Below the pieces are notes generated by a model. It ran no database searches. It saw only the letters and a program-made list of their open reading frames with translations, and was not told the DNA's origin. A stretch of 64,000 bases of DNA from contig NZ_JAJHJB010000021.1 in assembly GCF_020819555.1 (NCBI RefSeq), forward strand, positions 36,337 through 100,336, given 5' to 3'. The stretch comes from Pelosinus baikalensis (GTDB lineage Bacteria > Bacillota > Negativicutes > DSM-13327). This document shows positions 1-8,511 of this stretch, in pieces; position 1 is the first letter of the stretch, and each line of letters begins with the position of its first letter. The translations under genes were made by a program, and so were the position numbers.

Positions 1-784
1 ACTGTCTCTTGCTCTCGTAGGCATCCTGGAATCACTTCTAACGGCAACGATCGTTGATGAAATGACAGATACCAAGAGTAATAAGAATAAAGAAATCCGC
101 GGACAAGGTTTTGCAAATGTCATTGCAGGATTCTTTGGCGGCATGGCAGGCTGTGCGATGATTGGTCAATCCGTCATTAATGTGAAGTCTGGTGGTCGTA
201 CACGCTTATCCACTTTCGTAGCCGGCGTTTTCTTATTATTTTTAATTATTGTCTTGGGTAATGTGGTGAAACAAATTCCCATGGCTGCCCTCGTCGGGGT
301 AATGATCATGGTTTCCATTGGGACATTTGATTGGGGTTCTTTGCAGAATATGAAAAAAATCCCCACTGGGGACGTTATCGTCATGCTTACTACTGTAGCA
401 ATTGTCGTGACCACTCATGATCTTTCGAAAGGTGTCATGGCTGGAGTTTTGTTGAGTGCCTTGATCTTTGCCTGGAGAGTGGCTGAGCTTCGCACGGTTG
501 CTTCTATACAAATAGATGGCAGTAAATGTTACAACATTTCTGGTCAGATGTTTTTTGGTACTACCTCTGATTTTGCCAGCCAGTTCCGTTACAATGAAGA
601 CCCTAACGTCGTTATCATTGACTTTGCTAATTCGCACGTGTGGGATCATTCCGCTGTGAATGCCATTGCAAAAGTAATTCTCAAATACCAGCAACTCGAC
701 AAAAAAGTAACGATTATTGGTCTGAATGAAGAAAGTGAATTGCTTGTTGAAAGAATCGGGCTCTATGCTCCAAGCGGACACTAA
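1..784 (+). CDS. SulP-family anion transporter, C-terminal part (5' end outside window)
   Basis: The reading frame is already open at base 2, so the first in-window ATG at 62 is internal. The first visible residues (LVGILESLLTATIVDEMT) match the conserved end of the SulP transport core. Several hydrophobic membrane segments follow (roughly 65-150 residues into the visible part), then a cytoplasmic STAS domain in the last ~100 residues, with the NTP-binding-like stretch VVIIDFANSHVWDHSAVNAI. The family exchanges or symports sulfate, bicarbonate or related anions across the inner membrane; the substrate cannot be read from this fragment. The gene ends about 12 nt before a hairpin terminator shared with the convergent stress-protein gene. 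Confidence 0.9.
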   Translation, partial: LSLALVGILESLLTATIVDEMTDTKSNKNKEIRGQGFANVIAGFFGGMAGCAMIGQSVINVKSGGRTRLSTFVAGVFLLFLIIVLGNVVKQIPMAALVGVMIMVSIGTFDWGSLQNMKKIPTGDVIVMLTTVAIVVTTHDLSKGVMAGVLLSALIFAWRVAELRTVASIQIDGSKCYNISGQMFFGTTSDFASQFRYNEDPNVVIIDFANSHVWDHSAVNAIAKVILKYQQLDKKVTIIGLNEESELLVERIGLYAPSGH

Positions 785-796
785 TAAGATAAAACT

Positions 797-836
797 AAAA
801 CTCACTACTCCATTTTTTTGGGGTAGTGAGTTTTTA
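797..836. terminator. bidirectional rho-independent terminator
   Basis: An ACTCACTACTCC arm (800-811) pairs with GGGGTAGTGAGT (820-831) with one wobble pair, and a T run follows on the + strand and an A-rich arm precedes it. It sits between the convergent sulP and usp genes and overlaps the usp stop codon. Confidence 0.85.
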
Positions 837-1259
837 TTTGATGATCATCACGGGGCATTTAGCTACATGAACAATTTGTTTACTCACGCTTCCTATAACA
901 AATTCTTGCAATTTATTTAGTCCTCTACTTCCAACAATCAGCAGATCATAGCCTTCTGTTTCTGCCTTCTTAACGATTTCCTCCGCTGGATCACCAAGGC
1001 CAACTGCTAAATTATACGAAATTTTCTCTTGCTTAAAAAGACGTTCTGTTTGTATTATGGCCAGGCGTGCCTCTTTCTCAAGGAGTGATTGAATGTCAAA
1101 ATTGGCTTGAATTAAACTGTTCTTTGATGGAATTTCTAGAGTGACGTGAAAAAGTGTGACAGTTACATTTCCCAACTGCAATGCAAACTCAACCGTCTTT
1201 TCCGCAGCACGGTGAGCATGCATAGAACCATCTATGGCTAACAGTATTTTCTTAAACAA
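834..1259 (-). CDS. universal stress protein (UspA family)
   Basis: A 141-residue single-domain Usp. It begins MFKKILLAIDGSMHAHRAAEKTV, the usual first beta strand with the Asp that contacts ATP. Near the C terminus it carries the nucleotide-binding pattern G-2x-G-9x-G-S (GSRGLNKLQEFVIGSVS) followed by HVAKCPVMIIK, which places it in the ATP-binding Usp group. These proteins act as cytoplasmic dimers in stress survival. The start codon is TTG (1257-1259) with a GGGAG about 10 nt upstream. It converges on a SulP transporter; Usp proteins next to or fused with anion transporters are common, so a functional link is possible but only inferred. Confidence 0.88.
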   Translation of the reverse strand: MFKKILLAIDGSMHAHRAAEKTVEFALQLGNVTVTLFHVTLEIPSKNSLIQANFDIQSLLEKEARLAIIQTERLFKQEKISYNLAVGLGDPAEEIVKKAETEGYDLLIVGSRGLNKLQEFVIGSVSKQIVHVAKCPVMIIK

Positions 1260-1591
1260 ACCCTATCAGCTCCCTAGTAACAACATATAATACCTCCAGC
1301 ATTTTCACCCTTTAACAAAAATACTTTCAATAGCTTTTATTATATGATGAAAGTATATATATGTACATCTAATTTTCAGAAAAATAGAAATTTTACAAGA
1401 ATCTCACTACAGCCCATCAATCAGAGCGTACGAATAAGAGGACAGACCGCTGGCGGGGTATGTGCCAGTTTTTCAGATACCATGACAGTGGCCTATCCTA
1501 AAAATTACTCCTTAGACTTTGTGAATTTACTTTTAAGCCTTTATTGTGGCGAATTACCTATCTGAGAACAATACCTTCGCTAACCGAACTA
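1260..1591. other. intergenic region without a supported gene
   Basis: AT-rich spacer upstream of the leftward usp gene and downstream of dps. One 73-codon frame on the + strand (1344-1565) has no ribosome binding site and no recognisable protein pattern. I see no convincing terminator or RNA here. Confidence 0.5.
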
Positions 1592-2062
1592 TTAACATCT
1601 TGTTAAATAAGCATTAAAGAACCAGATATATTTTTCAAAAAAACAAATGCCTTCACCTAATAGTCCGCAATCATCATTGGCGTCTTTAATCATATTTTTA
1701 ATTTTTTTTAGTAAGCTCACCATACAACAAAAGTCATCTATTATTATTTCAGCTACTCTTTGAGAACTTAAATTTGTATTGGGAAGTTCCCGTATTGTGG
1801 CAACTTCAAGATAATCTTGTGTTGAAGCTAGAGGTTGATAACCTAACATTTTAATCCTTTCAGCAACAGCATCAAATTTATCTGCAATTGCCTCATAGAG
1901 TATTTGTGTTTGTTCATGTAAGTCAAAAAAACCTATGCCTACCACATTCCAATGCATGTTATGGAGTTTCACAAACAGTATATTGAGATTTGCTAAATAT
2001 ATGTTTAGACCTTCAACTACCTCACAAACTTGTTCCTGATCGTGTATACAGTGTTTACTCAT
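1592..2062 (-). CDS. dps: Dps-family ferritin-like protein
   Basis: A 156-residue protein with the Dps ferroxidase pattern: the first helix has LHNMHWNV (His and Trp ligand region), followed by FFDLHEQ and DKFDAVAERIKMLGY, giving the His-His-Asp/Glu ligands shared across the dimer interface. Dps dodecamers oxidise and store iron with hydrogen peroxide and protect DNA. An N-terminal Cys/His-containing extension (MSKHCIHDQEQVCEVVE) and a C-terminal Cys are slightly unusual. The start at 2062 has a GGAGG 10 nt upstream. It is monocistronic, with its own upstream spacer carrying a glmS-tail remnant. Confidence 0.9.
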   Translation of the reverse strand: MSKHCIHDQEQVCEVVEGLNIYLANLNILFVKLHNMHWNVVGIGFFDLHEQTQILYEAIADKFDAVAERIKMLGYQPLASTQDYLEVATIRELPNTNLSSQRVAEIIIDDFCCMVSLLKKIKNMIKDANDDCGLLGEGICFFEKYIWFFNAYLTRC

Positions 2063-2177
2063 TGAGATAAAGCCTCCTTACTTTTTAGATAGTAACCTTT
2101 ATAATATTCTATGTAAACAGTAAGAATTTTGCGACAGAGCAAAGCCATGTTATTATCCCCTTTCCCATACGCACCAA

Positions 2178-2220
2178 AACCGCCCCTACCCTCAAACGTT
2201 CTGAGGACAGGAGCGGTTCA
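2178..2220 (-). terminator. hairpin terminator after hydrolase gene / glmS-tail remnant
   Basis: Arms 2178-2194 and 2204-2220 form about 17 pairs with two wobble positions around a 9-nt loop. It lies directly beyond the glmS-like fragment, in the same relative place as the terminator behind the intact glmS. The T run is short. Confidence 0.6.
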
Positions 2221-2224
2221 TAAT

Positions 2225-2270
2225 ATTCTACTGCTACGGACTTCGCCACGTTTCTTGGCTCATCTACGTC
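2225..2270 (-). pseudogene. decayed second copy of the glmS 3' end
   Basis: On the minus strand this stretch reads DVDEPRNVAKSVAVE, matching the C terminus of the intact GlmS of this window (DVDKPRNLAKSVTVE). About 40 of 46 bases agree with 3294-3339. The stop codon is lost, so the frame runs on. No other part of a second glmS is visible. It is in the same orientation as glmS and forms a direct repeat flanking the hydrolase gene. Confidence 0.75.
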
Positions 2271-2293
2271 TCGCAGCGGTAAAAAGCACGAGG

Positions 2294-3010
2294 TCAGGAC
2301 TTGACTTGAAAAATAGTATCTCCCAGCCACTGTCTAAAATATCGCAATTGTTCGTTCGTATGGAAATAATGTTCCCCATGTTCCAACACATGCAATTTGC
2401 AATGATAACGTTCAACAAAATCTGAGACTACATCAAACTCAGAAAGATTGTCATCTGAACCATAGAGAATCGCAGTTGGCTTATCCCATGTGTCGATAGG
2501 ATTGGATTTTACATAGCAATAATAATCCCAGTAAAGTGTTTGTCCTATTGGCGTTTCAATCTCTTTTTCGACTTTTAATCTTTCCTCACCTACATTGAAC
2601 CATGACATCATATTATTTATGATGCGCTCCATGTTTAATACAGGCGAAAGAAACAGACATTGTTCGAGTGGCAAATCCCGGTATGTAAGTAAGCTGAAAT
2701 ATGCCCCCATGCTACAAGCAAACAAGCTTATATTATTTGAAATAGTCCGTGCATAATCCATGATAGTAGTAAGGTCTCTAACACAGTTTTGAACTTTGCA
2801 AGCATAATCTTCATCTTTACGGTCTCCATGTTCAGGTAAGTCAAAACTCAGCACCTGATACCTTTTGGCAGTTGCTTCTTCTGCAAAGACTACAATCGCG
2901 TCATCATCCTTACTGGACATGTTTCCGTGAACAGCAATAAATAGTTTAGCCGATGGCTCTCCCCACAGAATTCCAGGAATACCTTGAATCATCAAATTCG
3001 TCTTTATCAT
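2294..3010 (-). CDS. alpha/beta hydrolase
   Basis: A 238-residue alpha/beta-hydrolase-fold protein. Visible marks: the HGN loop after the first strand (FIAVHGNMSSKDD), a nucleophile elbow FACSMGAYF with Ser in an A-C-S-M-G setting in place of the usual G-x-S-x-G, an acidic loop ILYGSDDNLSEFD, and a late His in LEHGEHYFHTNEQ, together a full Ser-Asp-His triad. No signal peptide is present, so it is probably a cytoplasmic esterase or lipase-like enzyme; the substrate is unknown. It stands alone between dps and glmS and is bracketed by two copies of the glmS 3' end, which suggests later insertion. Confidence 0.8.
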   Translation of the reverse strand: MIKTNLMIQGIPGILWGEPSAKLFIAVHGNMSSKDDDAIVVFAEEATAKRYQVLSFDLPEHGDRKDEDYACKVQNCVRDLTTIMDYARTISNNISLFACSMGAYFSLLTYRDLPLEQCLFLSPVLNMERIINNMMSWFNVGEERLKVEKEIETPIGQTLYWDYYCYVKSNPIDTWDKPTAILYGSDDNLSEFDVVSDFVERYHCKLHVLEHGEHYFHTNEQLRYFRQWLGDTIFQVKS

Positions 3011-3248
3011 TACGTTCCTCCCCCATAAAACATAGTGTTTGCCTTATTTGAGGTCTTTTTTATAAAACTTCACAATACGCTCTCTTATGTTATTGCGTGG
3101 ATTATTAAGCACGTTTTGTTAAAGGACGTCGGCTGCTGAAACGTCCTGACATCTTCAGTACATTTTGCCCGCTGTGTCGTAGATCAGGATCGATACGTTC
3201 AAAATGGAATAAGGCGTTTGCTCACGTACTCAAAAGTAAAATATCACA

Positions 3249-3280
3249 AATAACGGGGAGTGAAATCACTCCCCGTTATT
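3249..3280 (-). terminator. rho-independent terminator of glmS
   Basis: A perfect 14-bp stem, AATAACGGGGAGTG with its complement around an AAAT loop, starts 11 nt past the glmS stop codon. The minus-strand 3' side is T-rich. Confidence 0.88.
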
Positions 3281-3291
3281 CAATAACTTTA

Positions 3292-5121
3292 CTATTCTAC
3301 TGTTACGCTCTTCGCCAAGTTTCTTGGTTTATCTACGTCGCAGCCGCGAGTTACGGCAGCGTAGTAGGCCAATAATTGGAGGGGAAGAACAGCGAGGATT
3401 GGTGCTAAGAATTTATCAGCTTGTGGGATGAAGATGGTATGATCCACATATTTCTTGATTTGCTCATCACCGCGCTGAGCGATGCCAATAACAACGGCAT
3501 CACGAGCTTTGACTTCTTTGATGTTGCTGAGTGTTTTTTCGTATACATCATGTTGCGTAGCTAGAGCGATAACGGGTACGCCTTCAATAATGAGAGCTAA
3601 CGTACCATGTTTTAATTCCCCAGCAGCATAGGCTTCTGCATGAATGTAGGAAATCTCTTTCAGCTTCAAAGCGCCTTCTAAGGCTACAGCATAATCTAAA
3701 GAACGACCAATGAAGAATACATCTTCATTAAAACCATATTTTTGTGCAAAAGTCTTAATGGATTCCACATCTTCTAATATTTCGTGCAATTGGGCTGGCA
3801 GATTACGCAAACCAGAGATTAGCTCACGACTGCGTTCTGGTGTAATGGTATCACGGAGTCCTGCAATATAAATCGCCAACATGCTCATGAGAACTAGTTG
3901 GGTCGTATATGCTTTTGTTGAAGCTACCGCAATTTCTGGACCTGCCCAAGTATAGATGACTTGATCAGCCTCACGGGAAATCGAAGATCCAACTACATTG
4001 GTAATAGCCAGTGTTTTAGCTCCAAGACGTTTTGCTTCTTTCAAAGCGGCTAAAGTGTCTAGTGTTTCACCGGATTGGCTCACCACAATTGCTAAGGTAT
4101 TTTCATCCACTAGAGGTGAACGGTAGCGGAATTCAGAAGCTACGTCTACTTCTACAGGAATACGAGACAAGGATTCAAGATAATATTTGCCTACAAGACC
4201 AGCATTATAAGCAGTGCCGCAAGCTACAACCACTATTTTTTTGATCGCTGCCATTTCTTGTTTGGTCCATTTTAGTTCATCCAAGATGATATGACTATCA
4301 TCTTTTGCTAAACGGCTGGACATGGTTTCTCGAATGGCTCTTGGCTGTTCATAGATTTCTTTGATCATGAAATGTTCATAGCCGCCTTTTTCAGCAGCTT
4401 CTGCATCCCAATGTACTTCAAATACTTTTTTGGTAATGGGGACCCCTTGACGATTCATAACCCATACAGAATCTTTGGTGACAACAGCCAATTCTCCGTC
4501 ACTTAAGATATAGGTTCTGCGGGTGCGATTAATGATGGCTGGAATGTCAGATGCGATAAAATTCTCGCCTTCTCCTAAACCAATGACCAATGGATTGTCT
4601 TGTTTCGTGCAGATAATTTTATCTGGCTCATGTTTTGTCATAAATACTAAGGCATAGGAGCCTTCAATTTCTGATAATACTTGCTTTACTGCCGCTTCGA
4701 AATCACCTTTGTAATATTCTTCTACTAGATGAGCTACTACTTCCGTATCTGTCTCAGAAGCAAAAATATGACCTTTTGCAATGAGTTTTTCTTTTAAGTG
4801 CATGTAGTTTTCAATAATACCATTATGCACTACAACAAAATCTCCTGAGCAGTCCGTATGAGGATGGGAGTTTACATCAGAAGGACGACCATGAGTTGCC
4901 CAGCGAGTGTGCCCAATACCTAAGCTCCCAACAAGCTGGTTGCTTTCTAATTTCTTTTCTAAATTTGCTAAGCGACCTACACTTTTTTCTACATGAATCT
5001 GTGTTCCATCATATACAGCAATTCCTGCAGAATCATAACCCCGATATTCCAGTTTGCTTAAACCATCCATCAAAAATGTTGAGGCCTGTTCAGGGCCTAT
5101 ATAGCCAACGATACCACACAT
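3292..5121 (-). CDS. glmS: glutamine--fructose-6-phosphate aminotransferase (isomerizing)
   Basis: Makes glucosamine-6-phosphate from fructose-6-phosphate and glutamine, the first step toward UDP-GlcNAc for the cell wall. The mature N terminus is CGIVGYIG with the catalytic Cys directly after Met, so I place the start at 5121; a perfect AGGAGG lies at 5131-5136. The glutaminase half (about 1-240) has HTRWATHGRPSD and HNGIIENY. The isomerase half has two SIS domains (SQSGETLDT, ASTKAY) and ends DVDKPRNLAKSVTVE, the usual C terminus. Length 609 aa is standard. Expression is controlled by the glmS ribozyme in the leader. It lies downstream of the cdaA-cdaR-glmM operon but is a separate unit. Confidence 0.98.
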   Translation of the reverse strand: MCGIVGYIGPEQASTFLMDGLSKLEYRGYDSAGIAVYDGTQIHVEKSVGRLANLEKKLESNQLVGSLGIGHTRWATHGRPSDVNSHPHTDCSGDFVVVHNGIIENYMHLKEKLIAKGHIFASETDTEVVAHLVEEYYKGDFEAAVKQVLSEIEGSYALVFMTKHEPDKIICTKQDNPLVIGLGEGENFIASDIPAIINRTRRTYILSDGELAVVTKDSVWVMNRQGVPITKKVFEVHWDAEAAEKGGYEHFMIKEIYEQPRAIRETMSSRLAKDDSHIILDELKWTKQEMAAIKKIVVVACGTAYNAGLVGKYYLESLSRIPVEVDVASEFRYRSPLVDENTLAIVVSQSGETLDTLAALKEAKRLGAKTLAITNVVGSSISREADQVIYTWAGPEIAVASTKAYTTQLVLMSMLAIYIAGLRDTITPERSRELISGLRNLPAQLHEILEDVESIKTFAQKYGFNEDVFFIGRSLDYAVALEGALKLKEISYIHAEAYAAGELKHGTLALIIEGVPVIALATQHDVYEKTLSNIKEVKARDAVVIGIAQRGDEQIKKYVDHTIFIPQADKFLAPILAVLPLQLLAYYAAVTRGCDVDKPRNLAKSVTVE

Positions 5122-5164
5122 ATGGTAATTCCTCCTAAATTTCAAATAAAATTCAAATCATTCT

Positions 5165-5354
5165 GTCAATCTGCCCCAGTCGCTTTGTCCTGCAAGTTAC
5201 CTTACAGTTTTGTCGCTGTTTAGCGGCCGCAGAGTAGCCGAGAGGTATCCGCTGAATCGTCTCGATAAACCTCTTCCTCGTCAACTTTGCGTCAACATGC
5301 CCTTATACAGGCTGCCACCGAGATGTGGTACTATGTCACGCAAGCTCCAGCGCT
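5165..5354 (-). ncRNA. glmS ribozyme (glucosamine-6-phosphate riboswitch)
   Basis: Read on the minus strand the leader contains ATTATAGCGC (cleavage expected just 5' of the GCGC, at 5354/5353), GTTGACGAGG, GAGGTTTATCGA and GCGGATACCTCTCGG, which are the conserved core blocks of the glmS ribozyme in the right order and spacing, about 40 nt before the glmS start codon. Glucosamine-6-phosphate acts as cofactor for self-cleavage, and the cleaved mRNA is degraded, giving end-product feedback. Confidence 0.93.
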
Positions 5355-5423
5355 ATAATGATTACTTTTGGTTCTGATTTCTTGTAAAATGTAGTTTCCA
5401 CCAATCTTCTTTGCTTTATCCAT
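5331..5423 (-). CDS. possible 30-codon leader peptide across the ribozyme cleavage site
   Basis: An ATG at 5423 stands 4 nt behind a strong AGGGGGTG ribosome-binding sequence and opens a 30-codon frame beginning MDKAKKIGGNYILQEIR that ends at TAG 5331-5333, inside the ribozyme. It is basic and hydrophilic. No family is recognised. It could be an upstream ORF whose translation interacts with ribozyme folding, or a small independent protein, or chance. Confidence 0.4.
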   Translation of the reverse strand: MDKAKKIGGNYILQEIRTKSNHYSAGACVT

Positions 5424-5435
5424 TTCTCACCCCCT

Positions 5436-5447
5436 ATTAATATTATA
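5436..5447 (-). promoter_or_regulatory. putative -10 element of the glmS leader promoter
   Basis: A TATAAT (minus strand, 5447-5442) lies just downstream of the glmM terminator and about 90 nt before the ribozyme cleavage site. No good -35 hexamer is visible at the right distance, so this is tentative. Confidence 0.35.
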
Positions 5448-5450
5448 CAT

Positions 5451-5482
5451 ATGCAAAGGAGCACCATTGTGCTCCTTTGCAT
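5451..5482 (-). terminator. rho-independent terminator of the glmM operon
   Basis: A perfect 14-bp stem, ATGCAAAGGAGCAC with its complement around a 4-nt loop, about 35 nt past the glmM stop codon. Confidence 0.8.
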
Positions 5483-5516
5483 TTACATTGTAATATAAAC
5501 AACGACTTTGGTCAAC

Positions 5517-6860
5517 TCATCCTTGTTCTTTTTTTACCACAGCAGCGATGTCATGTACAATCTGCTCCAGCTCTGTCATACATGGACCTTCTGCCATGAC
5601 ACGAATTAATTGCTCTGTACCGGAAGGGCGGACTAAGATACGTCCATTTTCTCCTAGCTGGGCATTGCTTTTTTCGATGGAGCGAGTAATCGCCTCATTT
5701 TTTTCCCAGCCATCTTTACTTGCTACAGAAACATTCACCAGCAATTGGGGATAACGAGTCATAACACCTGCGAGTTCCGCCATGCTTTTACCGCTCTTTT
5801 TCAAAGCTGCAATCAATTGAAGAGCTGTTAATATACCATCCCCTGTTGTACTATGCTCGGCAAATATCACATGTCCTGATTGTTCTCCACCTAGCATGAA
5901 TGATTTTTCCAGCATCGCTTCTAGTACATAACGGTCACCTACTGCTGTTACTTCGACTTTACCGCCTGCCTTTTTTATCGCTTGGTATAAGCCGATATTA
6001 CTCATCACAGTAGCAACTAAAGTATTATCTTTTAGTTTGTTCGCCTTTAATTGATCTAGTGCACAAATGACCATCATTTGATCACCATCAACAATAACAC
6101 CTTTTTCATCTACTGCCAGGCAGCGATCTGCATCACCATCATGGGCAATGCCAAAATCGGCTTTATGGTGGACTACAGCTTCTTGCAGTCCTTCCATGTG
6201 GGTAGAACCACAGTTAGCATTGATATTAATGCCTGTAGGTTTATTATTTATGGTAATGACCTTGGCACCTAGCCGTTCATATACGATCGGTCCTACTTCA
6301 TAGGCTGCTCCATGAGCACAATCCACTACCATTTTTAATCCTGTGAAATCTACATCCACTGTATTTACTAAATAATCGATATATTCCTTTAGTAGATCAT
6401 GGCGATGCAGTATGGTGCCAACTCCATCACCAACGGGGCGCTCCATGTCTTCTTTATAGGTAAATACCAGTTCTTCCAGTTCATCTTCTACAGCATCAGG
6501 CAATTTATAACCTGACCCTGCAAAGAATTTGATTCCGTTGTCAGGATATGGATTGTGAGATGCAGAAATAACAATCCCAGCTTGGGCATTGATTTTTCCT
6601 GCTAAATAGGCTACTGCCGGAGTGGGAACCACCCCTAATAATATTGCCTGCCCTCCTGCGGAGCAAATCCCAGCTGCTAATGCAGCTTCAAGCATATGTC
6701 CTGAAACCCGTGTATCACGACCAATCACCATGACCGGACTGGTATGATATTCTCTACCAAAATAGGTTGTTGCTGCCCAGCCTAATTTAAAAGCTAATTC
6801 TGGCGTTAACTGTGCATTGGCTACCCCACGTACGCCATCTGTTCCAAAAAGTCTACCCAT
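5517..6860 (-). CDS. glmM: phosphoglucosamine mutase
   Basis: Converts glucosamine-6-phosphate to glucosamine-1-phosphate, the step after GlmS. The 447-residue protein is of normal length. It starts MGRLFGTDGVRGVAN, has the phosphoserine loop ISASHNPYPDNGIKFF (phospho-Ser near residue 100), the Mg-binding loop AHDGDADRCLAVD, the sugar-binding GGEQSGHVI and the phosphate-binding RPSGTEQLIRVMAE at the C terminus. It is the last gene of the cdaA-cdaR-FAD dehydrogenase-glmM unit; CdaA activity is known in Firmicutes to be modulated by GlmM, which explains the clustering. Confidence 0.97.
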   Translation of the reverse strand: MGRLFGTDGVRGVANAQLTPELAFKLGWAATTYFGREYHTSPVMVIGRDTRVSGHMLEAALAAGICSAGGQAILLGVVPTPAVAYLAGKINAQAGIVISASHNPYPDNGIKFFAGSGYKLPDAVEDELEELVFTYKEDMERPVGDGVGTILHRHDLLKEYIDYLVNTVDVDFTGLKMVVDCAHGAAYEVGPIVYERLGAKVITINNKPTGININANCGSTHMEGLQEAVVHHKADFGIAHDGDADRCLAVDEKGVIVDGDQMMVICALDQLKANKLKDNTLVATVMSNIGLYQAIKKAGGKVEVTAVGDRYVLEAMLEKSFMLGGEQSGHVIFAEHSTTGDGILTALQLIAALKKSGKSMAELAGVMTRYPQLLVNVSVASKDGWEKNEAITRSIEKSNAQLGENGRILVRPSGTEQLIRVMAEGPCMTELEQIVHDIAAVVKKEQG

Positions 6861-6882
6861 ATATTTTACGTTCCCCCTTTTC

Positions 6883-8478
6883 TTAGACCTTGCTCTTTTT
6901 TATTATCGAAATTGCGGAATTAATGCCGTCAAGTGCGGCACTCATGATACCACCAGCATAGCCGGCACCCTCCCCAATCGGATATAACCCTTTCGTATTT
7001 AACGACTGATAGTCACTGCCACGCAAGATTCGAACTGGAGCTGAGGTTCTCGTTTCTACCCCAATCATAACCACCTCCGGACTGGCAAAACCTTTAATTT
7101 TACGTTCAAAATCTGGCAATGCTTGTGCAAGGGTATTGGTTACAAAATCAGGCAAGCATTGGCGCAAGTCCGCTGCCTGTACTCCCGGCTTATAGCTAGG
7201 CTTCGTTGCAAAAGCGGTACTGCCAGTTGTCCCTGCAAGAAAATCACCTACAGTCTGCAAAGGAGCATGATAATTGCTGCCGCCACAGACAAAAGCCAAT
7301 TGCTCATATTTACGCTGAAAATTGATACCGCCTAAGACTTCGCCACCAAAATCCTCCGGCGTTACATTGACCACCAAAGCGCTGTTAGCCACTCCTGAAG
7401 CCCTTTTGTACAAACTCATACCATTGGTCACCACTCCTCCAATTTCAGAGGAAGCAGCCACTACCAGACCGCCTGGACACATGCAAAAAGAATAGGCCGT
7501 ACGACCAGTGTCTTTTGCATGATAGACAAGAGCATAATCCGCTGCCTTTAGCTGCGGATGTCCTGCCGATATGCCATATTGAGATGTATCAATCACTTCT
7601 TGGGGATGTTCAATTCGTACCCCCATGGAGAAGGCTTTTGCCTCCATGGCCACTCCTTGCTTGTGCAGCATCTCATAGGTATCCCGAGCGCTGTGCCCAA
7701 TAGCAAATAGGGCTGCGCAGCAGGGTATGTAAGTAGTCCCATTGACAACTATACCTTTTAGCTTTCCTTCTTTTACGTCAATATCGGTAACCTTGGATTC
7801 AAATTCCACTCGCCCACCTAAAGCAATAATCTCTTGCCTGATGGATTTTACGATTTCACGCAGTTTGTCTGTACCAATATGGGGCTTATGCAAATAGGCG
7901 ATTTCTTCTGGTGCTCCGGCCTTAATCAAAATATCCAGAACTTGGCGCATGAGAGGATCATTGACGCGAGTGGTCAGCTTACCATCAGAAAAGGTACCTG
8001 CCCCCCCTTCGCCAAACTGCACATTGGAAATGGCATCAAATTGCCCCGTCTGCCAAAACATACTTACATCCCGGGTTCGCTGCTCAATATTTCGTCCCCG
8101 TTCTAATAAAATTGGCTTATAACCATGCTGCGCCAAGGTCAAGGCTGCCAGCATACCAGCAGGTCCAAAACCAATCACAACTGGGGGGTGTTCTAATGTA
8201 TTCTGCCCTTGTACAATCACTTCTGGCACATATTCCTTGGCTACAGATATATCCTTATCACCTTTCAAATGCGACAGTACTTGGCCTTCGGGTATTGCAA
8301 CCTTCACATCCAGAGTGTAAACAAAACTAATATTACTTTTTCGACGAGCGTCTAAAGCCCGACGTACAATGACCACCTCAAGCACAGCTTGGGGTGGTAT
8401 TTTAAGCCTTTTTGCTGCCAACTTATTTAAAGATGTCTCATTGTCTAGCAGCACCCGCATATTAATGATCCGTAACAA
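6883..8478 (-). CDS. FAD-dependent dehydrogenase, COG2509-like
   Basis: A 531-residue flavoprotein. An N-terminal ~90-residue domain with positively charged patches precedes a Rossmann FAD-binding motif VVIGFGPAGMLAALTLAQ (near residue 100) with the acidic strand end PILLERG. It continues with NVQFGEGGAGTFSDGKLTTR, typical of the COG2509 group, and ends with GEGAGYAGGIMSAALDG, the C-terminal FAD-contact motif. The physiological substrate of this family is not established. It starts at TTG 8478 with AAGGAG 9 nt upstream and is embedded between cdaR and glmM, suggesting co-expression with cell-wall precursor genes. Confidence 0.85.
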   Translation of the reverse strand: MLRIINMRVLLDNETSLNKLAAKRLKIPPQAVLEVVIVRRALDARRKSNISFVYTLDVKVAIPEGQVLSHLKGDKDISVAKEYVPEVIVQGQNTLEHPPVVIGFGPAGMLAALTLAQHGYKPILLERGRNIEQRTRDVSMFWQTGQFDAISNVQFGEGGAGTFSDGKLTTRVNDPLMRQVLDILIKAGAPEEIAYLHKPHIGTDKLREIVKSIRQEIIALGGRVEFESKVTDIDVKEGKLKGIVVNGTTYIPCCAALFAIGHSARDTYEMLHKQGVAMEAKAFSMGVRIEHPQEVIDTSQYGISAGHPQLKAADYALVYHAKDTGRTAYSFCMCPGGLVVAASSEIGGVVTNGMSLYKRASGVANSALVVNVTPEDFGGEVLGGINFQRKYEQLAFVCGGSNYHAPLQTVGDFLAGTTGSTAFATKPSYKPGVQAADLRQCLPDFVTNTLAQALPDFERKIKGFASPEVVMIGVETRTSAPVRILRGSDYQSLNTKGLYPIGEGAGYAGGIMSAALDGINSAISIIKKSKV

Positions 8479-8511
8479 CGATTTTCGCTCCTTCGCATTG
8501 CCATATTTCTA

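Noticed and set aside
242..805. 187-codon minus-strand frame antisense to the SulP gene
   Set aside because: It is a shadow of a well-conserved transporter frame and resembles no protein.
1344..1565. 73-codon + strand frame between usp and dps
   Set aside because: No ribosome-binding site, no protein-like pattern, ends without a terminator.
3060..3240. Region between the hydrolase and the glmS terminator with an AGGACG/CGTCCT inverted repeat
   Set aside because: The arms are only 6 bp and translated frames are short and broken; I cannot assign it as an element from one copy.
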